Source: Acaryochloris sp. CCMEE 5410 | GTDB taxonomy: Bacteria > Cyanobacteriota > Cyanobacteriia > Thermosynechococcales > Thermosynechococcaceae | DNA length: 64,000 nucleotides | NCBI RefSeq assembly: GCF_000238775.2 | Contig: NZ_AFEJ02000002.1 | Span: 372,001 to 436,000 of the forward strand | Direction: 5' to 3' | In this document: positions 28,037 through 37,111 of the stretch, in pieces | Layout: each line of letters opens with the position of its first letter | Position numbering within the stretch: the stretch's first letter is position 1 | Translations under genes and position numbers: made by a program | Notes under the pieces: model-generated | The model's input: only the letters and a program-made list of their open reading frames with translations | The model's database searches: none | Told to the model about the DNA's origin: nothing

Positions 28037-28405
28037 CTATTCACCACTAACCAAATACCAACGCCCCTCTTTTCTGACGAGAAAAACTTTCCCATCCTCT
28101 TTGCCGTCTTCGTTGTTAATACTCACCGTTGCTTTGTCGCCATTGATTTGCGACTGAGCCAAGCTTCCTTTAGAAATATCTGCAGAAAAGCGCGCCTGTG
28201 CTTCCTTTTCTGCATCCGCTAGATCGCATATTTTTTGAATTCCTTGATCGGCCTCTGGAGCACATAACCCTCTTAATTCTTCAAAGTTTTTGGAGGTTGC
28301 AACATCAAAAACTTTTTGAACAACCCTTTCAGGGGTTGAGTGCACCCCATGATCTGCACAAGCCGTTATCAGTAATACTCCCAATAGCGAACCTAGCCGT
28401 TGCAT
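28037..28405 (-). CDS. Small lipoprotein, paralogue A (DUF4878-like)
   Basis: About 122 residues. The lipobox LLITAC gives an acylated Cys near position 16. The mature part (STPERVVQKVFDVATSKNFEEL...LCAPEAD...ICDLADAE...GRWYLVS) resembles small DUF4878-type lipoproteins, with two conserved cysteines. It is similar over its length to the gene at 29687-30064. I chose the ATG at 28405; a GTG at 28411 lies inside the IS target duplication. The IS is inserted five bases upstream, and the duplicated GGGAGGG can still serve as the ribosome site. Confidence 0.72.
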   Translation of the reverse strand: MQRLGSLLGVLLITACADHGVHSTPERVVQKVFDVATSKNFEELRGLCAPEADQGIQKICDLADAEKEAQARFSADISKGSLAQSQINGDKATVSINNEDGKEDGKVFLVRKEGRWYLVSGE

Positions 28406-28409
28406 AGCC

Positions 28410-28417
28410 ACCCTCCC
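28410..28417. repeat. 8-bp target duplication, left copy
   Basis: ACCCTCCC directly abuts the left IS end and is repeated exactly at 29580-29587. On the minus strand it reads GGGAGGGT, which looks like the Shine-Dalgarno sequence of the lipoprotein gene. Confidence 0.9.
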
Positions 28418-29579
28418 GGGAGCGTGTCACTTCTTTGAGAGGAAAATGATAATTGATCTTAGATGATCCCTCTTATTGACTATGACACCAGAAGAAGAAC
28501 AAGAATTCAATGCTTGCGTCACACGCATTTCAGAACTGCTGTATCAAGACTCCCAATCCCAGTCTCTGCCCATGAAGACTTTGGCAGAGATTGAATGCAC
28601 CGTTCGGACTCAACTGCAAACTCATGTGTCGCCTCAAATGGGTCTTTTTTATCGACCAAGTTAGCCCGCCAGATGTCGGAGAATATCGACGGACCTTAAA
28701 AAGCATTCTGGGCAAACTCAACCTCACTCGGACCCAAGCAACAGCCCTCAAGGTCAAGCCCAACAGTCAGTTAAGCCCCTACTTAGAGATGTGCGCCCTG
28801 CGTATTAGTGCCAATGTTTCCTATGCCCATGCATCAGAGGATCTAGCAGTTTTAACGGGTATCACAGTCAGCTCCAAACGCAGCAGCGTCTCGTTCATCG
28901 TCAAACCTTCAGTCCACCCTCTTTGACGCAAGGAGTCACTCAGCTCAGCTTAGATGGGGGCAATATTCGGTTGATTACTCCAAAAGGGGAACCCTGCCAC
29001 TGGCGTGGTTATAAAGCAGTTCGCATCAATGGCGATAGGGTTGGCTTGGCCTACTATCAAGACCATACTTCCCTCTGCCTGGCGGTGAACCGCTTCAGAT
29101 TTGCTGCAAGGGTTTACTGTCTTGGGGATGGTCATGTTGGGATTTGGAAGCTTTACCGACAGATGAGACTGCCAACTCAACAGGAGCAGATCCTAGACTG
29201 GTTCCACTTGATGGAGAATTTACATAAAGTCGGTGGGTCACTCAAACGGCTGCAGCAAGCTGAAACCTTTTTGTGGAGAGGGAAGATTGATGAGGCCATC
29301 GATTTGTTCTGTGGTTTGAGCAAACCTCAGGCTAAACGGTTCTGTCAGTATTTGCGAGACCACCGAGAGCGGATTCCCAACTATGGTTACTATCAAGCTG
29401 AGGGAATACCCATTGGCTCTGGTGCCGTTGAGTCGCTTGTTAAGCAAATTGACCGAAGGACAAAGATTTCAGGTGCGCAATGGCAAGAAAAACATATCCC
29501 CAAAGTCCTAGCTCATCGCTGTGCCTATCTCAATCGACAACTTGACTCTATTTTTCTCCTGAAAAAGTGACACGCTCCC
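28418..29579 (+). mobile_element. ISKra4-like insertion sequence (element A), 1162 bp
   Basis: The terminal inverted repeats GGGAGCGTGTCACTT (28418-28432) and AAGTGACACGCTCCC (29565-29579) match perfectly, and an 8-bp direct repeat flanks them. The transposase runs on the plus strand but is broken into three frames. The exact duplication indicates a fairly recent insertion between two paralogous lipoprotein genes. Confidence 0.92.
28482..29570 (+). pseudogene. ISKra4-like transposase, two frameshifts
   Basis: The reading frame changes twice. The N-terminal piece (MTPEEEQEFNACV...) runs into a stop after a T6 run near 28648; one T fewer would join it to FIDQVSPPDVGEYRRTLKSI. The second change is near 28875 at an AAA run (one more A would restore KTQQRLVHRQ), leading into LSLDGGNIRL (first catalytic Asp) and the C-terminal IGSGAVESLVKQIDRR (Glu). 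The terminal stop lies inside the right inverted repeat. It could be recoded, decayed or an assembly error; as written it yields no full transposase. Confidence 0.8.
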
Positions 29580-29587
29580 ACCCTCCC
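29580..29587. repeat. 8-bp target duplication, right copy
   Basis: ACCCTCCC, identical to 28410-28417, directly after the right IS end. Confidence 0.9.
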
Positions 29588-29686
29588 TCATACGTCATCG
29601 ATCTCCAGCCCATCAGTTTCAAACCTGGTTCCACTAATATTCAGGGTGGAAATCAAGAAGCTTAATCCGTCCAGCAAGGCTCAATA

Positions 29687-30064
29687 CTACTCTTGGAAAC
29701 GCTGCAAATACCAATTGCCATTTTCCTGAATGAGTTCAAATTCAAGGGAATTTTTTTGGTTAGGACGCATGACAGCTTTTACCGTTGCCGTATAACCGCT
29801 AAATTCGGTACTTCCTCTTATTTGTGCAGTCAAGAAGCGATCAACAAACTTTTCTTTTTGGTCAGGCTGAGCTTCAGAAATTTCGCAGATAATGTTAGCC
29901 GTGGTTTCTGCCTGGGGGGCACACAAAGGACTGAGTTGCTGAAGGTCTTTTGTTTTTGCCGAATCGAAAATTCTTTGAATTACACCTTCAGGGGTAGATT
30001 GAGTACCGCCCTGACAGGCGGTCAGGGTCAATAGTGAGACCAATAATATGAGCTTTCTCAGCAT
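29687..30064 (-). CDS. Small lipoprotein, paralogue B (DUF4878-like)
   Basis: 125 residues. The lipobox LTLTAC places the acylated Cys near residue 17. The mature part parallels paralogue A: STPEGVIQRIFDSAKTKDLQQLSPLCAPQAE, IICEISEAQ, and an ending GNWYLQRF. It was probably the upstream member of a tandem pair now separated by IS element A. Function is unknown; such domains often bind ligands in the envelope. Confidence 0.72.
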   Translation of the reverse strand: MLRKLILLVSLLTLTACQGGTQSTPEGVIQRIFDSAKTKDLQQLSPLCAPQAETTANIICEISEAQPDQKEKFVDRFLTAQIRGSTEFSGYTATVKAVMRPNQKNSLEFELIQENGNWYLQRFQE

Positions 30065-30211
30065 GAGGTTGAGGCTCGAAAAAGGGCGTATAAATCACTT
30101 ATGGGGCAGATTATACACAAAATCAGATTTCGAGACCTAAACGTAAAACCTAGTTTTGTGAAGTACTAATAACTAATATCAATCTGATTATCATTCATGG
30201 TCTTGCTCGTC

Positions 30212-31543
30212 CTATGCCTGTTGCAGAATGGCCATGAAAAATCCATCCATTTTTTTCTGATGGGGCCATATCTTGAGATTGCTTTGTGGCTCTGAAGTTG
30301 AAACCCAATCAATAATGGGCAGTTGGGCTTGCCATTGGGGCATTTGCGCTAGAAATTGGTCAATTATCTTTTCATTCTCTTGCGGATGGAGGGTGCAAGT
30401 GGAATAGAGGAGTGTCCCTCCTGACTTCACCCAACGGGCACTATTCAGGAGTAGGTCTAGTTGCAGGGTTGATAGGTCTTGAATATTGTCTGGGGTTTGA
30501 CGCCAACGGGCATCGGCATGGCGATGTAAGGTGCCTAAGCCTGAACAGGGGGCATCCACCAACACATAGTCTGACAAGGGGATTTGGTCCGGAAGTTGCC
30601 GACTGTCCCCGGTCCAAATCTGGACTGCATCGATCTCTAAGCGTTGAAGATTTTGCTTTAGCTTGCGTAGACGAGACGGGGTGCGATCGCACGCCCAAAT
30701 CTCCCCACGATTCTCCATCAACTCCGCCATATGAGTGGTTTTACCGCCGGGTGCCGCACAAACATCCAGGGCAATGGCTCCCGGTTGAGGATTCAGCAGA
30801 TGCCCCACGAGCTGAGCGCTAGCCTCTTGCACAGTCCACAACCCCTCCTGAAAACCAGGCAGTTGGGGAATGGGACCGGATTTACCTTTGATTCTGAGGG
30901 CTTGGGGTAAATGGGGGAGGGGCGTTGTGGTGACGCCTGCTGCTGCGAGTTGCGATCGCACCGATTCACGATCGGTCTTTAGAGGATTAATCCGCAAATC
31001 GATATGGGGAGGCTGGTTGCAGTAGTCGCACAGCTTTTTCGTCTCTTCGGAACCAAGTTGATCATGCCAAACCTGCACAATCCAATCAGGATAGCTATAC
31101 AAAATCCCTAGACGCTGAATGGGATCAGGGGGTAACTCTAGAGGGTCATTCAGGTTGGCTGCTGCCCGTGTATATTGCCGGAGCAGTCCATTAACGAACC
31201 CTGACAATCCCGACAGTTTATTCTGTTTCGCTAACTCCACGGTGGTAAAAATAGCGGCAGCATCAGGAATATGGTCGAGAAAGCGCAGTTGATAAAGTCC
31301 CAGATGCAATAAGGTGCGCAAATCAGGAGGCTGCTGGTGGGCAGGCTTTTTGGCAAATTGGTCAATCAGCGCATCCAGAGTCCGTTGGCGACGAACACTA
31401 CCATAAAGTAGCTCAGTCAATAGGCGGCGATCAGCATCAGCTATCGTTTTCGGCATCACCCGACTAAGGGCAACGTCTGCATAGGCTCCTCGATGGACTG
31501 CTTTGAGGCCTTGATAAGCCAGTTGTCGAGGATTGGGGGTCAT
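30212..31543 (-). CDS. rsmB: 16S rRNA (cytosine-967-C5)-methyltransferase RsmB
   Basis: 443 residues. The first 140 form the NusB-like domain (RQLAYQGLKAV...LLTELLYGSVRRQRTLDALI), then a SAM-dependent methyltransferase: ALDVCAAPGGKTTHMAEL (SAM loop), VLVDAPCSGLGTLHRHADARW (motif IV, PC) and YSTCTLHPQENE (motif VI, TC with the catalytic Cys). The length is standard. It modifies 16S rRNA in the small ribosomal subunit. Confidence 0.93.
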   Translation of the reverse strand: MTPNPRQLAYQGLKAVHRGAYADVALSRVMPKTIADADRRLLTELLYGSVRRQRTLDALIDQFAKKPAHQQPPDLRTLLHLGLYQLRFLDHIPDAAAIFTTVELAKQNKLSGLSGFVNGLLRQYTRAAANLNDPLELPPDPIQRLGILYSYPDWIVQVWHDQLGSEETKKLCDYCNQPPHIDLRINPLKTDRESVRSQLAAAGVTTTPLPHLPQALRIKGKSGPIPQLPGFQEGLWTVQEASAQLVGHLLNPQPGAIALDVCAAPGGKTTHMAELMENRGEIWACDRTPSRLRKLKQNLQRLEIDAVQIWTGDSRQLPDQIPLSDYVLVDAPCSGLGTLHRHADARWRQTPDNIQDLSTLQLDLLLNSARWVKSGGTLLYSTCTLHPQENEKIIDQFLAQMPQWQAQLPIIDWVSTSEPQSNLKIWPHQKKMDGFFMAILQQA

Positions 31544-31733
31544 TCAGTACTGGTGCAGCAACTGGCCTCATTGTATAAGGACTCAGGTTCCACAACTCAA
31601 TCGCCAGTATGTCTATGTTGTGGAGCAAAATTCTGCACCATAACCGCTTCTTGCATCTAGAATCTTTACCTAGAGATGTCATTCATTATGTGTGTTAAAA
31701 CCATAATCCAGAGCATGGATTTGTTCACAGAGA

Positions 31734-32267
31734 ATGAGTATAGATTTTTGCATTGCCTGCAATGATTGCTACGAATATCTAGAGTTGCATAAATGGTTTC
31801 CTGATGACGACCTTTCTGAAAAATATCCATGTGATCTGAAACGTGGAAACTACAGTGGCTCCCCTACAAATAAGAATAAAGTAGAGAAAGCAATAGCCAT
31901 ATTCGAAACTGGGCTAAGACAAAAGTGCCCTGGCCATTGGATCGAAAATCTGGTCCCATATTTGCAGTCATTTATTGAAGCACATGATGGTCATTCCCTG
32001 TCCATATATAACGACTGTGGCGATATGCCGTGGGATTTTGCTGAGCCTGACTGGCACAAATGGAAAGAAATTAGAGGGCCAATGTCGTGCTGGGATGAAA
32101 ACTTCAAAGACGTAGTTCTTCCTAGAAACATGATTGATGATTTAGATATTAGTACTTGGGAGGATGCACTAACTCATTACAAAAATAACTGTCTCGATAT
32201 AATTGGCCCAGGGATACCCAATGAGCTCAAAAAAATCTTCAAAACTCATCTTGAGAGTTTGAAATAA
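31734..32267 (+). CDS. Hypothetical protein, unknown family
   Basis: 177 residues, acidic and Trp/Cys-rich (ACNDCYEYLELHKWFPDDD near the N-terminus; CGDMPWDF and WHKWKEIRGPMSCWDEN in the middle). No signal peptide or membrane segment. I do not recognise it. Together with the next gene it forms a small AT-richer patch between rsmB and the second Uma2 gene, suggesting acquired DNA. Confidence 0.5.
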   Translation: MSIDFCIACNDCYEYLELHKWFPDDDLSEKYPCDLKRGNYSGSPTNKNKVEKAIAIFETGLRQKCPGHWIENLVPYLQSFIEAHDGHSLSIYNDCGDMPWDFAEPDWHKWKEIRGPMSCWDENFKDVVLPRNMIDDLDISTWEDALTHYKNNCLDIIGPGIPNELKKIFKTHLESLK

Positions 32268-32575
32268 GTAGTTGAACAATGCTGTAATCCCTATGAAGTT
32301 TTTTCGTCCAAATATATTGATACTTCGAGATTCAAGTTCGGTTAAGTTTTTCTGATTCACTTTTGGTGCTTGTTATTCTTTGGAGTACGGTTAAGCCTTG
32401 TGTGAATCGGATGTTCGCCGCTAGTTCTCATGTTATGTGGATTCCGGTCTGTGATTTAACCATGCGACGGACTGGATATTCTAATCACCTTATTAATTGG
32501 GCTATTTTTTTCATTCATGGGGGTTATCAGGATTCGTTATCCGGCTGTTCATATACACGAATACTTGTTACAGAC

Positions 32576-32878
32576 ATGGAGACTTCACTTTATAGATTAC
32601 TCTGGCGAAATCAACTTATCGCTACTCTAAATGAGGTTCACCCGTTTGATTTTCCGTGGGTCTGTGCGAGATTCGTTGCTGAAGAAATGGATCCACAAAT
32701 CTACCAGTTTCTTCAATGGATCGATCGCGAATCGAAAACGGAAGATGGGATTATTAATGATCCACCATTCCCCAACGAGTTACTGGATGATTGGTACATC
32801 GAGAAACCAGATGGCTCAAAGTCCGAAATAATGTTTCCTGTCTTTGATTTCTCGGATGGCACAGTCGAATGGCGATAA
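32576..32878 (+). CDS. Hypothetical protein, unknown family
   Basis: 100 residues from the ATG at 32576 (METSLYRLLWRNQ). The frame stays open upstream to 32363, but that extension (VMWIPVCDLTMRR...) reads like non-coding sequence. The protein is acidic and Trp/Phe-rich, ending PDGSKSEIMFPVFDFSDGTVEW. No signal or membrane segment. Not recognised. Confidence 0.45.
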   Translation: METSLYRLLWRNQLIATLNEVHPFDFPWVCARFVAEEMDPQIYQFLQWIDRESKTEDGIINDPPFPNELLDDWYIEKPDGSKSEIMFPVFDFSDGTVEWR

Positions 32879-32987
32879 GGAACAAGTATAGCAATTTGGA
32901 TATATTTTGCAACATTAAATTTGGGAAGCGGACAAAGAGTTTTGGTATGTACACTAAAGGCAATGAGCTATCAGGAGTCTGGAGACG

Positions 32988-33644
32988 ATGCAAACTCAGC
33001 TACCTGTAACGGAAACCACCCAGACAAGTTCCGCTGAACAGCGGCTAACGCTGAGTAATGTTTCTTGGGAGACTTATGAGAAATTACTGAATGCCTTTGG
33101 CGAACATCGAGCCGTTCGACTTCACTATGACGAAGGAGTTCTAGAATTCATGGTTCCTTTAGAAGCCCATGAAAATCCGAGCGATATCATTGGAGCCTTT
33201 ATCCGACGCTTAGTTGTGGATAGTGGCTGTGACATCAAAAGTATGGCATCCACGACATTACGCCGCAATGAGCTACAGAAGGGAGCAGAACCTGATAAGT
33301 GTTTTTATATTCAAAACGAATCCAAGGTGCGGGGCCGAGAAGTTGACTTAGACCAAGATCCACCGCCTGATTTAGTGGTTGAAGTAGACATTACCCATAC
33401 TGATATTGATAAAAACAGGCTATATGCCCAATTGGGTGTGCCTGAGCTGTGGCGCTTCAATGGTCAATCGCTAACGATTTATCAGCTTCAAGGTGAACAA
33501 TATCAGGAAGTTGAGCAGAGCCGTAGTCTGCCATGGATAAACAAGGCTTTGTTTTACGACTACCTCAATACCTGCAAGTCCATGGGAGAAGCCCAAGCGT
33601 TGCGTCAGTTATCCGCTTGGATCACCACACATCTGCCCCAGTAG
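32988..33644 (+). CDS. Uma2-family (DUF820) protein, second copy
   Basis: 218 residues. The PD-(D/E)xK-like pattern is seen in LHYDEGVLEFMVPLEAHE, then VDLDQDPPPDLVVEVDITHTD and LGVPELWRFNGQSLTIY. It diverges strongly from the Uma2 copy at 14748 and belongs to the subgroup starting with a low-complexity Thr/Ser-rich leader. The cellular role is unknown. Confidence 0.8.
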   Translation: MQTQLPVTETTQTSSAEQRLTLSNVSWETYEKLLNAFGEHRAVRLHYDEGVLEFMVPLEAHENPSDIIGAFIRRLVVDSGCDIKSMASTTLRRNELQKGAEPDKCFYIQNESKVRGREVDLDQDPPPDLVVEVDITHTDIDKNRLYAQLGVPELWRFNGQSLTIYQLQGEQYQEVEQSRSLPWINKALFYDYLNTCKSMGEAQALRQLSAWITTHLPQ

Positions 33645-33741
33645 ACTTAGATATTCTCGAAATCAAACGCTTCTCCAACCTTGTTGCCTCAAAATGTTAA
33701 CCTTTGTAAAGGATTTTCATTCTTATTCAGGTTAATTTACG

Positions 33742-34491
33742 ATGGCTCGATCTTCTCCCCTGCAAGAAGCGGCTTCAGACAAGGGTTCTAGCGAAAGTCA
33801 ACCCTTTATCCAATTAGAGAGACTGAGTAAAGCCTTCCAAGAAGGGATGGTTGACCGTCAGGTCTTGCAGGAGATTACAGCGACCTTTGCCACAGGTGAG
33901 TTTGTGGTCCTATTGGGTCAGAGCGGCAGTGGTAAAAGCACGCTCCTGAATTTGATCAGCGGCATTGAACAACCCACCAATGGAAGAGTCACCATCAACG
34001 CCACAGAATTATCTGCACTGAATGAACGAGACCGCACCTTGTTTCGTCGCGATCGCATCGGTTTTATCTTTCAGTTTTTCAACCTAATTCCTACCCTGAC
34101 GGTGTTAGAGAATATCACCCTGCCCCAGGAATTAGCAGGCGTATCCCAGGCAGAAGTATCGGAAAAGGCGATCGCACTGTTGCAGCGGGTGGGTCTCGAA
34201 GATCGCGGCGATGCCTTTCCTGACAAACTCTCGGGGGGCCAGCAGCAGCGGGTGGCTATTGCCAGGGCCTTAGTCCATGACCCAATGCTGGTCTTAGCCG
34301 ATGAACCCACGGGAAATCTGGACGAAGAAACGGGCAAGATTGTGCTGGATCTGCTGCTAGAACTGACCCGGTCGGCTCAGAAAACTTTGATTATGGCTAC
34401 CCATAACCCCGAAATCGCCAAGCTGGCTGACCGGGTGGTACGGATGCAGGATGGTCATCTGGTGGAAGACACACGACTGGGGGCGGCCTGA
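33742..34491 (+). CDS. ABC exporter ATP-binding protein (LolD/MacB-type)
   Basis: 249 residues. Walker [10 protein letters not shown] near 58-66, Q-loop in [18 protein letters not shown], signature [15 protein letters not shown], Walker [23 protein letters not shown] and EPTGNLD are typical of the ATPases that pair with FtsX-like permeases. Its TGA overlaps the ATG of the permease (TGATG). It is the first gene of a three-gene operon with the permease and the CrtC/AttH-like protein. Confidence 0.9.
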   Translation: MARSSPLQEAASDKGSSESQPFIQLERLSKAFQEGMVDRQVLQEITATFATGEFVVLLGQSGSGKSTLLNLISGIEQPTNGRVTINATELSALNERDRTLFRRDRIGFIFQFFNLIPTLTVLENITLPQELAGVSQAEVSEKAIALLQRVGLEDRGDAFPDKLSGGQQQRVAIARALVHDPMLVLADEPTGNLDEETGKIVLDLLLELTRSAQKTLIMATHNPEIAKLADRVVRMQDGHLVEDTRLGAA

Positions 34492-37109
34492 TGACCGCAG
34501 TCTTAGAACCTCAAAGAGAACCCCAAAGCTCCAATCGGCCTCTATGGCGAATGGCTTGGCGACGGTTTCAGCAGCGCTCCTTGCAATATCTTCTCTGTTT
34601 GCTGGGGGTGGCCTTGGGGGTGGCAATGCTGGTGTCTATCGACTTGGCCAATGGCTCAGCTCAAACTGCTTTTGAATTATCTACAGATGCGATCGCAGGT
34701 CGCGCTACCCACCAAATTGAATCCATTGCCCCTGCGGGTATTGACGAGTCCGTTTATCTGCAAATTCGCCAACAGGCGGGCCTGACTAAAACTGCCCCGA
34801 TTGTGGATGGTTATGTTTTGGCCCCTGACTTGGGCAACCAGCCCATGCGCCTTGTCGGTGTGGATCTATTTTCAGAACCGCCTTTCCGTAATTACTTTGC
34901 CCCGGAGAATCAAACTGTAGGGTTGGCGGGACTGCAAACCTTTTTGACCGAACCCAATACCGTCGTTCTTTCCACGGATGTGGCTCGACGCTATCAGGTG
35001 GATTTAGGGGATACCCTGACCCTCGATTTAGCGGGGCGTCAAGTTCCAGTGCGGTTAGTGGGCAAGGTGCAGCCGGAGAGCGCCACCACCCAGCGAGCCT
35101 TAAGTAGCCTGATTTTTACCGATATTGCTACGGCTCAAGAAATTTTACAGATGGGAGGGCACCTTAGCCATATTGATCTGATTGCCGAAGCAGAGGGAGA
35201 CTTGGATACGATCGCATCCCTATTACCAGAAGATGCCAGACTAGAAACCGCTGCTGCTCAAAAAAACGCCGTGCGGCAGATGACGGCAGCCTTCCGGTTA
35301 AACCTAACGGCCCTCAGCTTACTGGCCTTGGTGGTGGGTATGTTTTTGATCTACAACACCGTCACCTTTAGCGTGGTTCAGCGTCGTCCTTTATTTGGTG
35401 TGTTGCGCTGTTTAGGCACCACCCCCAGACAGCTTTTTACCCTGATTATGGGTGAAACGGCTATTCTGGGAATTCTCGGATCTTTTCTGGGGATGGGATT
35501 AGGGATTGTATTGGCCCGCAGTATTGTCGGTCTGATTACTCAAACCATTAACGACTTTTACTTTGTGGTCAGTGTGCAGCAGGTGGCAATCCCGCCCGTC
35601 TTGCTGGTGAAGGGAATGCTGATTGGCATCAGTTCTGCTCTGCTGGCCGCTTTGGTGCCTGCCATAGAAGCCATGCGCACTAGCCCCCAAACCATCTTGC
35701 AGCGCTCCTCATTGGAAAATAAGGTGCAAAAGCTTCTGCCCTGGCTTTTTCTCAGTTGGGTAGTGATTACAGTGATTGGCATTGGCCTATTGCGACTGAA
35801 AGCGGGATTAGTGGTGGCCTTTGCGGGGCTATTTGCCATTGTCCTGGGATCCGCTTTGCTGACGCCTCCCGTTACTGCTGCTTTGATGAAGTTGGTCCAG
35901 CCCCTTACCCAGTCCCTGGGAGTGTTGGGACGGTTGGCCCCTCGGGATATTGTTCGATCTTTGAGCCGGACTTCAGTTGCGATCGCAGCTCTAATGGTAG
36001 CGGTCTCAGTGATTGTCGGCGTTTCGATTATGGTGGGGTCTTTCCGGGTTACCGTGGTTCAGTGGTTGGATCAAACCTTGCAGGCAGATATCTATGTCAC
36101 TCCACCCAGCACCAACGCCAACCGGGTCTTAGGCCAACTCGATCCAGCCGTGGTAGCCGAAATAAAACGCTGGCCAGGGCTAGATGATGTGGTCACCTAT
36201 AACGATACCGATGCTACCGTCACTGCCTTTACCTATGGCGACAAGACCTTAGAGATCGAACGATCGATCAAACTAATTTCCGCTGAAGGCGACGTCTCCC
36301 ACGGTCAACGCCCCTACTCCTGGCGGCAGAACGCCATTGATCCGTGGCCTGCCTTGAATCGAGGGGAAGGTGTGATTGTCTCCGAAGCCCTGCTCCTCAA
36401 AGCCAACTTGAGCGATCCACCCACCGCAATTACGATTGACAGTCCCCAAGGTCCACAGACCTTCCCCGTCTTGGCGGTGTTCTACGACTATTCCTCGGAT
36501 CAAGGCACGGTGATTTTGGACAACGATCCGTTTATCCAGATTTGGGGGGACGAGGGTATCGCCTCTATGGGTCTCTTTACTACTCCCGATATTGACCTAG
36601 ATACCGTAGTGGAGGATCTAAGGGAACGATATCAAGGCCGCACGGACGTGGTGGTCCAATCCACCCGCAGCCTTCGGGACGGCTCCCTAGAAATCTTTGA
36701 TCGCACCTTTGCTATTACCCAAGCCCTGCGCTTACTAGCTGTGATCGTGGCCTTTATCGGGGTTCTGAGCGCCCTGATGAGTCTGCAGCTAGAGCGCACC
36801 CGCGAAATTGGTATTCTCCGGGCCACAGGTATGACGCCTCAACAGTTGTGGTGGATGACCTTGCTGGAAACAGGACTCATGGGCAATGTGGCGGGTTTTC
36901 TGGCCATGCCCCTTGGCTACGTTCTGGCCTGGATTTTAATCTACGTGATTAATGTGCGGTCCTTTGGCTGGACCCTACAAATGCAGCTCAATCCCAGCTA
37001 TTTCTGGCAGGCTTGGCTAGTGGCCATTGTGGCTGCTTTACTGGCAGGGATTTATCCGGCTTGGCGATTGAGTCGAGTCACGGTGGCAAGCGCAATTCGG
37101 GAGGAATAA
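34491..37109 (+). CDS. FtsX-like ABC exporter permease, double-repeat type
   Basis: 872 residues. An N-terminal membrane helix is followed by a large extracytoplasmic domain, then helices near 265-420 and a second unit (helix near 480, soluble domain, three helices at 735-872). The FtsX signatures ERTREIGILRATGMTPQQLWWM and VPAIEAMRTSP are visible. This is the long exporter form that moves lipoproteins or lipid-like molecules out of the inner membrane. The CrtC-like gene starts two bases after its stop. Confidence 0.88.
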   Translation: MTAVLEPQREPQSSNRPLWRMAWRRFQQRSLQYLLCLLGVALGVAMLVSIDLANGSAQTAFELSTDAIAGRATHQIESIAPAGIDESVYLQIRQQAGLTKTAPIVDGYVLAPDLGNQPMRLVGVDLFSEPPFRNYFAPENQTVGLAGLQTFLTEPNTVVLSTDVARRYQVDLGDTLTLDLAGRQVPVRLVGKVQPESATTQRALSSLIFTDIATAQEILQMGGHLSHIDLIAEAEGDLDTIASLLPEDARLETAAAQKNAVRQMTAAFRLNLTALSLLALVVGMFLIYNTVTFSVVQRRPLFGVLRCLGTTPRQLFTLIMGETAILGILGSFLGMGLGIVLARSIVGLITQTINDFYFVVSVQQVAIPPVLLVKGMLIGISSALLAALVPAIEAMRTSPQTILQRSSLENKVQKLLPWLFLSWVVITVIGIGLLRLKAGLVVAFAGLFAIVLGSALLTPPVTAALMKLVQPLTQSLGVLGRLAPRDIVRSLSRTSVAIAALMVAVSVIVGVSIMVGSFRVTVVQWLDQTLQADIYVTPPSTNANRVLGQLDPAVVAEIKRWPGLDDVVTYNDTDATVTAFTYGDKTLEIERSIKLISAEGDVSHGQRPYSWRQNAIDPWPALNRGEGVIVSEALLLKANLSDPPTAITIDSPQGPQTFPVLAVFYDYSSDQGTVILDNDPFIQIWGDEGIASMGLFTTPDIDLDTVVEDLRERYQGRTDVVVQSTRSLRDGSLEIFDRTFAITQALRLLAVIVAFIGVLSALMSLQLERTREIGILRATGMTPQQLWWMTLLETGLMGNVAGFLAMPLGYVLAWILIYVINVRSFGWTLQMQLNPSYFWQAWLVAIVAALLAGIYPAWRLSRVTVASAIREE

Positions 37110-37111
37110 TC

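Noticed and set aside
32363-32575. Upstream extension of the 100-residue hypothetical gene
   Set aside because: The extension has poor coding character and no ribosome site.
37013-37111. Extended start for the CrtC-like gene
   Set aside because: It overlaps the FtsX permease and would bury the signal peptide; 37112 has a strong ribosome site.
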